A DNA stretch of 64,000 nt from Dyella thiooxydans (GTDB taxonomy: Bacteria; Pseudomonadota; Gammaproteobacteria; Xanthomonadales; Rhodanobacteraceae), in the NCBI RefSeq assembly GCF_001641285.1, contig NZ_CP014841.1, positions 930,001-994,000 on the forward strand, in the 5' to 3' direction. Of this stretch, positions 11,174 through 23,592 are shown one piece after another. Positions within the stretch are counted from its first letter, which is position 1. Every line of letters starts with the position of its first letter. A program made the translations under genes and the position numbers. A model generated the notes under the pieces. That model saw only the letters and a list, made by a program, of their open reading frames with translations. It was not told the origin of the DNA and ran no database searches.

Positions 11174-11327
11174 GGTTACGGGACGGGCGCGGTCGGGGCA
11201 TTTTGTCCCACCCGAGCGATGTTCAAGGAAACGGGAACATGCGGCTAACAGGTGACGGTCCACATTGAACGGTGCTGGCAGGCACTTCCTACCAGCCGAC
11301 GACCCGGTCCGCGCCCGAGGATTCCCC

Positions 11328-11588
11328 ATGACGACCCACACCACCCCGCTTGTCCATCCACGCGAGCTGTCGCATCGCTGGTTCGGTGGCGTTCGCCGTC
11401 TGTTCGGGCGACCCGAAGTCCCGGTCTCCAAGCCTGCCGATGCGCCGATGAGTCGTCGGCACGTGTTGCTCGCGCAGCAGGAGTCGAAAAAGCGGGCCGA
11501 GCGCATCCGGCTGATGGAGATCCTGCGTCAGTCGAAACGCGACGCCCCAAGGGGCTGGCGTCTCTTTCGCCACGTCGCCGGGAAGTAA
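11328..11588 (+). CDS. Small basic hypothetical protein
   Basis: The ATG at 11328 has GAGG eight bases upstream and gives an 86-residue, strongly basic protein (SHRWFGGVRRLFGR, QQESKKRAERIRLMEILRQSKR) with a predicted charged helix at its C-terminal half and no membrane segment. I do not recognise the family. In-frame sequence extends upstream to 11265 but without a clear start signal. It lies between the photolyase and a convergent antiporter gene. Confidence 0.5.
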   Translation: MTTHTTPLVHPRELSHRWFGGVRRLFGRPEVPVSKPADAPMSRRHVLLAQQESKKRAERIRLMEILRQSKRDAPRGWRLFRHVAGK

Positions 11589-11670
11589 CGCCTGCCCCGC
11601 ACAAGGGCGCGCCTTCGGTCCCCCATGGGCTTCGGCGAAAATCTCCGCGCAGCAGGGGGCGTGAGGGTGA

Positions 11671-12852
11671 TCAGGTTTCCGCGGTCGATCCACGCTTGAG
11701 CAGCATCGCCAGCACCGGCGGCGTGACCATCGCAGTGAGCAGCGACATCGCCACGATGATCGCGTAGACGCGCTCGTTGAACACTCCCGCGGCCAGGCCA
11801 AGGCTGGCGATCACCACGCCTACCTCGCCGCGCGGCACCATGCCGAAGCCGACAATGGTGGCGCTGCGATTGCCCAGCGCCAGCGCGCCGAGGAAGCCGC
11901 CAGCGAGCTTGGAGACGATCGCGATCACGGTGACGACGGCCAGCATCACCAGCGCGTCCACGCTGGCCAGCTCGGACAGGTTCACCTTGGCGCCGGTGAT
12001 GACGAAGAAGAACGGCGTGAGGAAGGACAGCAGGGGCAGGGTCTTGTGTTCCAGGTCCTCGCGCTGGCGGGTTTCCGAGGCGATCATGCCGGCGAGGAAG
12101 GCGCCGATGATCGCGGCCAGGCCGAAGCGCGTGGACAGCCAGGCCAGGCCCAGGCAGAGCGCCAGCACCAGGGTCAGCGGCGAATGCGGACTGATCGGCT
12201 TCTCCAGCCAGCCGGAGCCGCGGCGCATCACCTTGGTGCCGCCCCAACCGATGATCGCCACGAAGCCGACCGCACCGGCCAGGGTGAGCAGCAGCGACTG
12301 CAGGTTGAGTTCGCCGCCGCCCTGCAGCGAGGACACCACACCGAGCAGCAACATGGCGAGGATGTCGTCGATCACCGCCGCACCGAGGATCACCCGGCTC
12401 TCCACCCGCGACAGCACGCCAAGCTCCTGCAGCACGCGCGCGGTGATGCCGGCCGAGGTGGCGACGAAGGCGGCGGCGACGAACAGCGACTTGATCCAGT
12501 CGAAGCCCTCGCCATGCGCCCACAGTGCGCCGCAGCCGAACGGCAGGATCACGCCGAGCACGCCGACCAGGAAGGCGCTCTTGCCGACTTTCTTCAGGTC
12601 GTCCAGCCGGGTTTCCAGGCCGACCGAGAACAGCAGCAGCACCACGCCGACCTCGGCCAGCACGTCCAGTGGGGTGCCGGGCAGGATCTGCTCCGGGGTC
12701 AGCCAGCCCAGCGCGGAAGGGCCGACGACGCAGCCGGCGGCGATCTCGCCAACCACGCCGGGCAGTTTCAGCCGCTGCGCGATCTCGGCGCCGATCTGTG
12801 CGGCGATGAAGATCACGAACAGGGTCAGCAGGATGTCGGCGGCGTGGTGCAT
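11671..12852 (-). CDS. Monovalent cation:proton antiporter-2 (CPA2/Kef-type) membrane protein
   Basis: The protein has 393 residues in about a dozen hydrophobic segments, forming a Na_H_Exchanger domain. Recognisable parts are AQIGAEIAQRLKLPGVVGEI near the N-terminus, LLLFSVGLETRLDDL, DDILAMLLLGV with the acidic ion-translocating pair, and a C-terminal GMVPRGEVGVVIASLGL. There is no TrkA-N or KefC regulatory domain, so it is a bare exchanger. Cations may be Na+ or K+. The ATG at 12852 has GGGAGA upstream. It sits downstream of nhaD on the same strand (55 bp gap), pointing to a shared role in pH/Na+ homeostasis. Confidence 0.88.
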   Translation of the reverse strand: MHHAADILLTLFVIFIAAQIGAEIAQRLKLPGVVGEIAAGCVVGPSALGWLTPEQILPGTPLDVLAEVGVVLLLFSVGLETRLDDLKKVGKSAFLVGVLGVILPFGCGALWAHGEGFDWIKSLFVAAAFVATSAGITARVLQELGVLSRVESRVILGAAVIDDILAMLLLGVVSSLQGGGELNLQSLLLTLAGAVGFVAIIGWGGTKVMRRGSGWLEKPISPHSPLTLVLALCLGLAWLSTRFGLAAIIGAFLAGMIASETRQREDLEHKTLPLLSFLTPFFFVITGAKVNLSELASVDALVMLAVVTVIAIVSKLAGGFLGALALGNRSATIVGFGMVPRGEVGVVIASLGLAAGVFNERVYAIIVAMSLLTAMVTPPVLAMLLKRGSTAET

Positions 12853-12907
12853 GCGTCGGTCTCTCCCTGGATTCGCGGCCCATCCTACAGGGCGGCGATG
12901 ACGTCGA

Positions 12908-14299
12908 TCAGCCCTGGAACACGTGTCCGGCCAGCCACAGGTGAAGTGCGATGCTGGCGACATAGCCGAGCGCGATCGCCCAGGTCCAGCGCAGGTGGCT
13001 CATGAAGGTGTATTGGCCGCGCGAGGCACCCATCAGCGCCACGCCGGCCGCTGAACCCACCGACAGCAGACTGCCGCCGACACCCGCGGTGAGGGTGATC
13101 AGCAGCCACTGCGCCTGGTCCATCGGCGGGTTCATCTTGATCACCGCGAACATGATCGGGATGTTGTCCACTACCGCCGAGGTGACGCCCATGATGGTGT
13201 TGGCCAGGGTGTAGCCGAGGTTGCCGTAGAGGTGGTGCGAGGCCAGCTCCAGGTAGCCCAGCGCGGCCAGGCCGCCGACGCAGGCGAACACGCCGTAGAA
13301 GAACAGCAGGGTGTCCCACTCGGCGTTGGCGATGATGCGGAAGATCGAATAGCTCTGCGGCTCCTCGCCCTGGGCCAGCGCGTAGCGGCGCTGGTGGCGG
13401 TCGATGCGGGTGGCCACCAGGTTGAGGAAGGCGAGGCCGGTGAGCATGCCGTAGGCGGCCGGCATGCCCAGCCACTGGCGGCCGATCACGGTGATCGCGA
13501 TGGTCAGCGCGAAGGTCAGACAGATGCCGATGGCGCCGGGCTTGAGGTGGCCGCCGCTGCCGGCGCTGTCCGGTTGTCCCTTGGGCAGCGCGAAGGCCAT
13601 CAGGATCGCCGGCACCAGCCAGTTCACCAGCGACGGGCCGAACAGCCGGAAGAAGTCGAAGAAGCCGCTCTTGCCGGCCTGCCACACCATCAGCGTGGTG
13701 ATGTCGCCGAACGCGCTCCAGGCGCCGCCGGCGTTCGCCGCGACCACCAGGTTGATCATCGCCAGGGTGATGAAGCGATGGTTGCCGCCGGCCACGGCCA
13801 GGATCACCGCCGACATCACCAGCGCGGTGGTCAGGTTGTCCAGCACCGGCGAGAGGAAGAACGCGAGCAGGCCGGTGATCCAGAACAGCGAGCGATAGCC
13901 GAAGCCACGCCGGATCAGCGCATCGCGCAGCGCTTCGAACACGTTGCGCTCGCCCATTGCGGTGACGTAGGTCATCGCCACCACCAGGAAGAAGAAGATC
14001 TCCGCGTACTCGAGAAACATGCCCTCGAAGGCGGTGGCGGCCGGCGTCACGCTCCGGGCCGGGTCGCCGGTGACCCACGCGATCATCCCCCAGATCAGCG
14101 CCGCGGCCAGCATCACCGGCTTGGACTTGGCGATGGCCAGGTGCTCTTCGAAGATCACCGCCAGATAGGCCAGCACGAACAGCACCAGCGCGACCACGCC
14201 GACCGGGTGGTTGGTGAGATGGAAATTCACGTCCCGGGTCTCGGCTGCCGCAGCGGGAGCGCTGGCGAGCAGGGCGGCGAGGGCGAGAGTCCAGCGCAT
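12908..14299 (-). CDS. nhaD: NhaD-type Na+:H+ antiporter
   Basis: The protein has 463 residues. It starts with a signal-like helix (LALAALLASAPAAAA), as other NhaD proteins do, then a series of membrane helices of the ion-transporter superfamily. Family-like segments include AVIFEEHLAIAKSKPV, SPVLDNLTTALVMSAVIL, VVAANAGGAWSAFGDITTLMVW and the C-terminal DNIPIMFAVIKMNP. It exchanges cytoplasmic Na+ (or Li+) for protons in the inner membrane. It probably shares a transcript with the CPA2 antiporter downstream. Confidence 0.92.
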   Translation of the reverse strand: MRWTLALAALLASAPAAAAETRDVNFHLTNHPVGVVALVLFVLAYLAVIFEEHLAIAKSKPVMLAAALIWGMIAWVTGDPARSVTPAATAFEGMFLEYAEIFFFLVVAMTYVTAMGERNVFEALRDALIRRGFGYRSLFWITGLLAFFLSPVLDNLTTALVMSAVILAVAGGNHRFITLAMINLVVAANAGGAWSAFGDITTLMVWQAGKSGFFDFFRLFGPSLVNWLVPAILMAFALPKGQPDSAGSGGHLKPGAIGICLTFALTIAITVIGRQWLGMPAAYGMLTGLAFLNLVATRIDRHQRRYALAQGEEPQSYSIFRIIANAEWDTLLFFYGVFACVGGLAALGYLELASHHLYGNLGYTLANTIMGVTSAVVDNIPIMFAVIKMNPPMDQAQWLLITLTAGVGGSLLSVGSAAGVALMGASRGQYTFMSHLRWTWAIALGYVASIALHLWLAGHVFQG

Positions 14300-14347
14300 T
14301 CGGGCGGTCCTTGGCGAGTGGAACGGGCCAGGAAGATTAGCAGCCCG

Positions 14348-15817
14348 CTATGCGTCCACGGCACCGTCCCGGCGGCTGGCACCGGGATGGTCGGGCCGCA
14401 GTCGCAGAAAGATCGTGGCGGCCAGTGCGGTGACCGCGGCCAGCACCAGCACGGTGACATGGAACGCCGTCACGTAGGCATGCGCGGCATGCACCTGGCG
14501 GCCGACGAACACCTCCATTAGCAGCGAGGCGAAGGCGATGCCGAAGCTGATCGACAGGTACTGCGTGGTCGAGGCCATCGACGAAGCCATCGAGGCATGG
14601 CGGATGTCCACGTCGGTGTAGGCCAGCGTGTTCATGGTGGTGTACTGCAGGCCGGTGAAGCAGCCGTAGACGAACACCAGGATCGCGATCAGCCAGGTCG
14701 GCGTGCTGCCGTCGACCTGCGAGAACACGGCCAGCATCACCGCGACGGCAGTCGTGTTGGCGAGCAGCAGCCGGCGATAACCCAGTCGCAGCAGCAGCCG
14801 GTTCACCACCCATTTCGAGCTGATCGAGCCCAGCGCCTGCGGCACCATCATCAGGCCGGCCAGGGTCGGCGACCAGCCGCAGCCGACCTGCAGGAACAGC
14901 ACCAGCAGCAGGAACATGCCGCCGATGCCGAGTCGGGTGAACAGGTTGCCGACCAGGGCCACCGACAGGCTGCGCACCCGCAACAGGGTGAGATCGGCCA
15001 CCGGGTGTTCGGTGCGCCGGCTGTGCCGGACGTAGATGGCGCCCAGCAGCACGGCAAGCGCGATGCATGCGGCTACCAGCATCCAGTGGTGGATCTGCGC
15101 ACCGGCCTGCTCCGAAGCGGTCAGCAGCAGGGCCGACGCGGCAGCGAACAGCAGGAAACCGGCCGTGTCGAACGGACGTGCCTGCTCCAGCCGGTATTCA
15201 GGCATGTCGCGCTGGTTCATCCACAGTCCGGCCAGGCCCACCGGGACGTTGATCAGGAAGATCAGCCGCCAGCTGGTGAACTCCACCAGCAGGCCGCCGA
15301 GCAGCGGTCCGAGCACCGAGCCGAGCAGGCCGAAGGTGGCCACCGTGCTCATCGCCGGTACGTACTCGCGCTTGTCGATGCTTCGCACCAGCACGTAGCG
15401 GCCTACCGGCATCAGCGAGGCGCCGCCGATGCCCTGGATCACACGGGCGAAGACCAGCTCCGGCAGGGTCTGCGAGATGCCGCAGAGCAGCGAGCCGATA
15501 CCGAACACCGAGATCGCGGCCGCAAACACGCGGCGCGTGCCGAAGCGGTCGCACAACCAGGGACTGGCGGGGATCAGCACGGCCAGGGTCAGCACGTAAC
15601 TGGTCAGCGCGGTGCGCATGCCCAGCGGTGTCACACCCAGCGCCCCGGCCATGGCCGGCACCGCGGTGTTGACGATGGTGGAATCCAGCGCCTGCATGAA
15701 GAACGCGGCAGCGACCAGCCACAGCAGGCCGCGATAGCGGACACGCGACGACTCCGCGGCAGTGGCGGCAGGTGCGTCGGTCAGGGGGGCCGCGGACGTG
15801 GCGGGAGGCGGGGACAT
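14348..15817 (-). CDS. MFS exporter of the DHA2 (14-helix) drug:H+ antiporter family
   Basis: The protein has 489 residues. MFS motifs are visible: motif C-like region FMQALDSTIVNTAVPAMAG in helix 1, motif A variant CDRFGTRR between helices 2 and 3, and fourteen likely helices overall, resembling HsrA-type DHA2 transporters. It probably exports a toxic compound; the substrate is unknown. No SD is seen before the ATG at 15817. A TATAAT on the coding strand lies only 7 bp upstream, so the mRNA may be leaderless. The gene is divergent from ligA. Confidence 0.87.
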   Translation of the reverse strand: MSPPPATSAAPLTDAPAATAAESSRVRYRGLLWLVAAAFFMQALDSTIVNTAVPAMAGALGVTPLGMRTALTSYVLTLAVLIPASPWLCDRFGTRRVFAAAISVFGIGSLLCGISQTLPELVFARVIQGIGGASLMPVGRYVLVRSIDKREYVPAMSTVATFGLLGSVLGPLLGGLLVEFTSWRLIFLINVPVGLAGLWMNQRDMPEYRLEQARPFDTAGFLLFAAASALLLTASEQAGAQIHHWMLVAACIALAVLLGAIYVRHSRRTEHPVADLTLLRVRSLSVALVGNLFTRLGIGGMFLLLVLFLQVGCGWSPTLAGLMMVPQALGSISSKWVVNRLLLRLGYRRLLLANTTAVAVMLAVFSQVDGSTPTWLIAILVFVYGCFTGLQYTTMNTLAYTDVDIRHASMASSMASTTQYLSISFGIAFASLLMEVFVGRQVHAAHAYVTAFHVTVLVLAAVTALAATIFLRLRPDHPGASRRDGAVDA

Positions 15818-15821
15818 CGCT

Positions 15822-18724
<2,903 letters not shown>

Positions 18725-18728
<4 letters not shown>

Positions 18729-19684
18729 GTCCGCGCACCGACCATGGACATCTGCATCTGCGGGCGCAGGTGTATACGCAGGTCCGCGCATTTTTCGCCC
18801 GCCGCGGGGTGCTGGAGGTGGAGACGCCGATCCTCTCGGCGGCGGGCAATACCGACCCGAACATCGAGAGCTTCGTCACCCGCTTCACCGGACACGTTGA
18901 TGCCGGTGCGCCACAGCGCTGGATGCGCACCTCGCCGGAGTTTCCGCTCAAGCGTCTGCTCGCCGCCGGCGTCGGCGACTGCTACGAGCTGGGCCGGGTG
19001 TTCCGCAACGGCGAGGCCGGCGGCCGCCACAATCCCGAGTTCACCATGCTCGAGTGGTACCGCGTCGGCTGGGACCATCACCGGCTGATGGAGGAGACCA
19101 TCGAGCTGGTGCAGGAGGCGCTGGCCCTGGTGGGGCGACGCGCCGAGGTGGTGATCAGCGGCTACCGGCAACTGTTCCTCGACGAGCTGGGCATCGATCC
19201 ATTGCACGATCCGCTTCAGGCGCTGCAGATGCCGCTGCGCGAGTCCGGCATCGATCCGGAAGGCCTGGAGCACGACGACTGGCTGGATCTGCTGATCACG
19301 CACAGACTGCAGCCGGCGTTTCCGCCCGACCGCATCACGGTGATCCACGACTATCCCGCCAGCCAGTGCGCGCTGGCGCGCGTGCGCCCCGGCGAGCCGC
19401 CGCTGGCCGAGCGCTTCGAGCTGTATCTGGGCCGCTACGAGCTGGCCAACGGCTATCACGAATTGAACGACGCCTCCGAGCAGGCCGCGCGGTTCGCGCG
19501 CGACAACGAACGGCGCCGAGCCCGCGGCTTGCCCGAGGTGCCGCTCGACCGCTGCCTGCTCGCCGTACTCGATGCGATGCCCGATTGCGCCGGCGTGGCG
19601 CTGGGCGTCGAGCGGCTGCTGATGTGCCTGGCCGGCAGCGATGCCATCGCCGACGTGCTGGCGTTTCCGTTCGCCGAGGCCTGA
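18725..19684 (+). CDS. epmA: Elongation factor P-(R)-beta-lysine ligase (EpmA/GenX/PoxA)
   Basis: The protein has 319 residues, a stand-alone class II LysRS-like catalytic domain without the anticodon-binding domain, as expected for EpmA. Motifs include [57 protein letters not shown] (motif 2) and GVALGVERLLMCLAG (motif 3). The family attaches beta-lysine to elongation factor P, relieving ribosome stalling on polyproline; the partners epmB and efp are not in this window. The ATG at 18725 overlaps the preceding stop. The true lysyl-tRNA synthetase is also in this window (lysS). Confidence 0.92.
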
Positions 19685-19748
19685 CGGGCCTGGATGCTTC
19701 CGGTTCACCGCGGCGGAGAAGCGCTCCGCCGCGGTGATGGACATCCAC

Positions 19749-21011
19749 TTACGGCCGGTCGAACCGCAGTGCGAGCGCGCGGCGCTCGACCAGGCTGATC
19801 GCCGGCTGGTCCTGCAGGCGCAGGTCGCGCAGCTCGTACGGCGCACCGATGCCCCTGACGCTCGATGGGTCGAAGCGCAGCACAAGCCGACGTTCGCCCG
19901 GTTTCAGCCAGGCGGCCGACTGCGCGAACGCGCCCGGCACCATGCGGCCCTTCGCATCGCGCCCGTAGAGCACGCCGGACACCGCGAAGCGGCTGGCGCT
20001 GTCCACCGTGACGCCGAGCGCGATGTCGATGCCGTGACGGCCGGCGCGACGGGTGTCGGCGGTACCGTCGAGTTTCGCGTCGGGCGTGGCCACGGCGAAC
20101 ACGCTGGTGGTGTCGCGCCGCACCGCATGGCCCTGGCCGTCGTCACCGATGGTGAAGCTGTGCAGCTCCCACAGGCCGGGCGTGCTGCTCGGCTGCACCG
20201 GCGCCACGTCGGTGCTGAAGCTGCCGTCCGTGTTGGCGTGGTAGTCGAGCAGGGTGGTGCTGCCGTCCGGTGCGCGCAGGAACCCGCCGACCGCCTGCAG
20301 CGGCCGCTGGCGATCACCGTCCTTCATCGCCACGTCCAGGTGCAGGCGCTGACCCAGCAGCAGGTCGTCGCGGTCGGCTTTGGCGGTCACCGTGAACGGA
20401 CTTTTCGGCTCGAACACGTGCACCACGTAGCGGCCGCTGGCATTTGGCGCCTGCAGCGTGACCGGGCCGGCGCCCAGTTCGGGACGCAGCTGCATCACCA
20501 GCGAGGCGTCCGGCACAGCCATGCCGGCGGCACGCAACGAGGCCACGTCGCCGACCGTGCTGGCCGCGCGGTCACCGGCCAGGGTCTGGCCGTTCATGCG
20601 GAAGGTCACGCCGGTGGCTTCAAGTCGCCCGCCCTTGGGGTCGCCGGGGCTGACCCGGATCACCGCGCCGGGTGCGGACAGCGGCAGCTCCACGCCGCGT
20701 TGCATCTCGGTGGCCGAGACGTCGGTCCAGTACTCGCGACTGGCGCGGGCGAACGGTTGCGGTACCGGGTTCACCGGGGCGTCGGCGGGCAGCGCCCAGC
20801 TCACGCTGACCGGCTGGTGCTCGGCGTGCGGGCGCGGGATGTCCACGCCGGCGAGGGCGGCCGCAGTGGCAGGCATCGGTGCGGGCGCTGCCTGCAGGGC
20901 GACCGGCACCATGTCGGTCGGTGTGGCGGGCAGCAGCGTGTGCGTGCCGGCAAAGGCGGATGTGGCGAAAAGGCCGGCGAGGACGCCGGCGGCAAGGATC
21001 CGTCGGTTCAT
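19749..21011 (-). CDS. DUF4785 family secreted protein
   Basis: The 420-residue protein starts with a signal peptide (LAAGVLAGLFATSAFAG) and continues as beta-rich sequence: WTDVSATEMQRGVELPLSAPGAVIRVSP and FEPKSPFTVTAKADRDDLLLGQRL, resembling Ig-like domains. This matches the DUF4785 family. Its start is 5 bp downstream of the stop of the alpha/beta hydrolase gene, so the two are surely co-transcribed and probably coupled. A role in assisting or inhibiting the secreted hydrolase is conjecture from position only. Confidence 0.72.
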   Translation of the reverse strand: MNRRILAAGVLAGLFATSAFAGTHTLLPATPTDMVPVALQAAPAPMPATAAALAGVDIPRPHAEHQPVSVSWALPADAPVNPVPQPFARASREYWTDVSATEMQRGVELPLSAPGAVIRVSPGDPKGGRLEATGVTFRMNGQTLAGDRAASTVGDVASLRAAGMAVPDASLVMQLRPELGAGPVTLQAPNASGRYVVHVFEPKSPFTVTAKADRDDLLLGQRLHLDVAMKDGDRQRPLQAVGGFLRAPDGSTTLLDYHANTDGSFSTDVAPVQPSSTPGLWELHSFTIGDDGQGHAVRRDTTSVFAVATPDAKLDGTADTRRAGRHGIDIALGVTVDSASRFAVSGVLYGRDAKGRMVPGAFAQSAAWLKPGERRLVLRFDPSSVRGIGAPYELRDLRLQDQPAISLVERRALALRFDRP

Positions 21012-21016
21012 CGCGA

Positions 21017-21874
21017 TCACCCCTTCAGGTCGTTGGCGAGGATGGAGGGCAGGCCGAAGCAGGCGCGCCGGCTCTGGTTGTGGTTCAGCACCTGGCCGCC
21101 GCTGGTGCGCGTCCTGTCCTTGAACCAGAGCGTGCCGGCGGCCTGGGCGCTGGAGCACTCGATGAAGCCGTCGGAGCAACTGCTCAGCCAGTTCTGGGTG
21201 ATCTCCAGGCCCACGCTCTGGGTGTAGCCGCCGCAGTAGGCCTGGCTGGACCACACCGCCGACACCACGTCGGTGCCGACCACGTCGCGGAACGGCACCG
21301 GCAGGGCGGGACGTCCGGAGGTACCGAGCAGGTACTGCTGGTTGTAGGTGGCCATCCAGCCGACCTGCTGCTGGCGCACCGCGTCGGTCTTGTAGCCGAG
21401 CAGCCAGCCCAGCGAGGTTTCGAACACGTTGCCGGCGATCGCCGCGTCGGCCAGCGGCGTGCCTGCGCTGGACGGCGCGATCGCGTCCACCTTGACGATG
21501 CGCTGGATGATCGCGGGATAGCGCGCGTCGTAGGTCGGGTTGGACAGGATCCAGCGCATCACGTTGCCGCCGTTGGAGTGCGTGATGACGATCAGGCGGT
21601 CGATGTTGCGGTTCTGGATGAAGCTGGTGAGCTGGCCGGCGAGGCAGCCGGCCGCGCGGTCGTCCCACATGTACTGGTCGAAGTCGCAGTTCACCACCAG
21701 CAGGTTGTTCGGATCGGCCAGGCCCTTGCGGATGCCCTCGACCATGTCCGATTGCCAGTAGTTGTTGTAGGCATCGGTCTGCTTGCCCGTGCCGTGCACC
21801 AGCGCCACTCCGGTGGCGGCGTGTACCCCCGCACTGGCCAGTGCCAGTGCCCCTGTCAGCATCATGCGTTTCAC
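21017..21874 (-). CDS. Secreted alpha/beta-hydrolase (lipase-like)
   Basis: The protein has about 285 residues with a signal peptide (MMLTGALALASAGVHAA). VALVHGTGKQTDAYNNYW carries the oxyanion-hole HGT, and VITHSNGGNVMRW is a nucleophile elbow with the first glycine replaced (T-H-S-N-G). Conserved-looking cysteines in CDFDQYMWDDRAAGC and YCGG/SCSDGFIEC suggest disulfides in an exported enzyme. Substrate is unknown; a lipase/esterase is likely. The GTG at 21874 is preferred because GGGAGAG precedes it with good spacing; ATG at 21865 is the alternative. The frame is open further upstream but that part is not signal-like. Confidence 0.72.
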   Translation of the reverse strand: MKRMMLTGALALASAGVHAATGVALVHGTGKQTDAYNNYWQSDMVEGIRKGLADPNNLLVVNCDFDQYMWDDRAAGCLAGQLTSFIQNRNIDRLIVITHSNGGNVMRWILSNPTYDARYPAIIQRIVKVDAIAPSSAGTPLADAAIAGNVFETSLGWLLGYKTDAVRQQQVGWMATYNQQYLLGTSGRPALPVPFRDVVGTDVVSAVWSSQAYCGGYTQSVGLEITQNWLSSCSDGFIECSSAQAAGTLWFKDRTRTSGGQVLNHNQSRRACFGLPSILANDLKG

Positions 21875-22169
21875 GTCGTCTCTCCCTTTCGATGCGGCCT
21901 CGGGGCCGCGCGTGGGATCGCCTGCGGACGCAGGCACGGGCGAGACAAACCATCCGTGGCTTGCGGCAGGTCGACCATGGCATGTGGCGCCTCCCCCTAG
22001 GGCACCGACTGCCGCCGCGGTCACCCCTGACGACCATGCGGCGGCGAATGGAGGCTAGCAGCGGGAGATGACCGTGGTCTTGACGCAAAGCGGCAGAAAG
22101 GTGCGACGCGTCACACGCCGGTGCTTCGGGTAAGGTGACGCGCCCGTCTCGACGCGAGTCCCGCCCAGC

Positions 22170-23486
22170 ATGCGCAGTCCCGTTGCCGCCCGCCCATCTC
22201 CCGTTGACGATCGCCTTGGCCGGTCCGAGCTGAAAACGCTGACGCTGGCGGCGCTGGGCGGCGCGCTGGAGTTCTACGACTTCGTCGTGTTCGTGTTCCT
22301 CGCGCTGCCGTTGAGTGAGCTGTTCTTTCCGAAAGGCACCTCACCCTGGCTGGCGCAACTGCAGGTGTACGGCATCTTCGCCGCCGGCTACCTGGCGCGA
22401 CCGCTGGGCGGCATCGTGATGGCGCACTACGGCGACCTGCTGGGACGCAAGCGGATGTTCACGCTGAGTGTGTTCCTGATGGCGCTTCCCACGCTGCTGA
22501 TCGGCCTGTTGCCGGTGTACGCGCAGATCGGCGCGCTGGCGCCGGTGATGCTGCTGGTGCTGCGCGTGCTGCAGGGCGTGGCGGTGGGCGGCGAGGTGCC
22601 GGGCGCCTGGGTGTTCGTCGCCGAGCATGTGCCGCCGTCGCGGGTGGGCTTTGCCTGCGCCAGCCTGACCTCGGGGCTCACCGTGGGCATCCTGATTGGT
22701 TCGCTGCTCACCGCGGCGATCCATCAGAGGATCGGTCACGACGCGCTGCTCGCCTGGGGCTGGCGGCTGCCGTTCCTGCTCGGCGGCGTGTTCGGCTTCG
22801 TGGCGGTCTGGCTGCGGCGCTGGCTGCGCGAGACCCCGGTATTCGAGGCGATGCAGGCGCAGCGCGCGCTGGCCGACGAGTTGCCGCTGAAGCGCGTGCT
22901 GCGGGCGCACGGCGGTGCGGTGGCGCGTTCGATGGTGGTGACCTGGACGCTGACCGCGGCGATCGTGGTGGTGATCCTGATGACGCCGACCCTGGTGCAG
23001 GTGGTGTTTCACCTGCCGCCGTCCGTCGCGTTTCTCGGCAACAGCGTGGCATCGGCTGCGCTGGCGCTGGGCTGTCTGGTGTTCGGTGCACTGTCGGACC
23101 GGTTCGGTCCGGCGCGCACGCTGGCGGCGGGTGCGGCGGCGCTGTTGCTGGCCACGTACGCGCTCTATCTGGATTTGCACCACGGCGCAGCGCATTTCCT
23201 GCCGCTGTATGCGCTGGCGGGTTTCGCCGTGGGCGTGGTCGGCGTGGTGCCGACGGTGATGGTGACCGCGTTTCCGCCGTCGGTGCGCTTCAGCGGCCTG
23301 TCGTTTTCCTACAACGTGGCCTACGCGGTGTTCGGCGGCCTGACCCCGCCACTGATCGGCGCCACGCTGAAGGCCTTCGGACCGCTGGCGCCGGCCCATT
23401 ACGTGGCGCTGGCCGCGCTGGCGGCGATCGCGGTGGCCGCGGGCCTGCGCACCGGGAGACGGATGCCACCGAGTCCCGGTGCCTGA
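22170..23486 (+). CDS. MFS transporter of the metabolite:H+ symporter (MHS) family
   Basis: The protein has 438 residues and about twelve helices. ALGGALEFYDFVVFVFLA at the start, AAGYLARPLGGIVMAHYGDLLGRKR (loop 2-3 motif A) and VLRVLQGVAVGGEVPGAWVFVAE are the marks of the MHS family, which takes up carboxylates, proline/betaine and similar solutes with protons. The exact substrate cannot be assigned. The gene ends just before a 74-bp REP palindrome. Confidence 0.85.
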   Translation: MRSPVAARPSPVDDRLGRSELKTLTLAALGGALEFYDFVVFVFLALPLSELFFPKGTSPWLAQLQVYGIFAAGYLARPLGGIVMAHYGDLLGRKRMFTLSVFLMALPTLLIGLLPVYAQIGALAPVMLLVLRVLQGVAVGGEVPGAWVFVAEHVPPSRVGFACASLTSGLTVGILIGSLLTAAIHQRIGHDALLAWGWRLPFLLGGVFGFVAVWLRRWLRETPVFEAMQAQRALADELPLKRVLRAHGGAVARSMVVTWTLTAAIVVVILMTPTLVQVVFHLPPSVAFLGNSVASAALALGCLVFGALSDRFGPARTLAAGAAALLLATYALYLDLHHGAAHFLPLYALAGFAVGVVGVVPTVMVTAFPPSVRFSGLSFSYNVAYAVFGGLTPPLIGATLKAFGPLAPAHYVALAALAAIAVAAGLRTGRRMPPSPGA

Positions 23487-23511
23487 AGCTGCCGGCATCG
23501 GCCATCGCCGC

Positions 23512-23585
23512 TAGGAGCGCACCCTGTGCGCGAATGCCTCTCGCGTATCGAGGCCAAGAGCATTCGCGCACAGGGTGCGCTCCTA
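23512..23585. repeat. REP-like inverted repeat (two GTAG-type arms) between convergent genes
   Basis: A perfect 26-bp inverted repeat: TAGGAGCGCACCCTGTGCGC plus GAATGC at 23512-23537, and its exact reverse complement at 23560-23585, with a 22-bp spacer. The transcript would fold into a long hairpin. It separates the convergent MHS transporter and DUF2461 genes and shares its arm sequence with the copies at 5293 and 58201-58385. Confidence 0.85.
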
Positions 23586-23592
23586 CCGCGGG

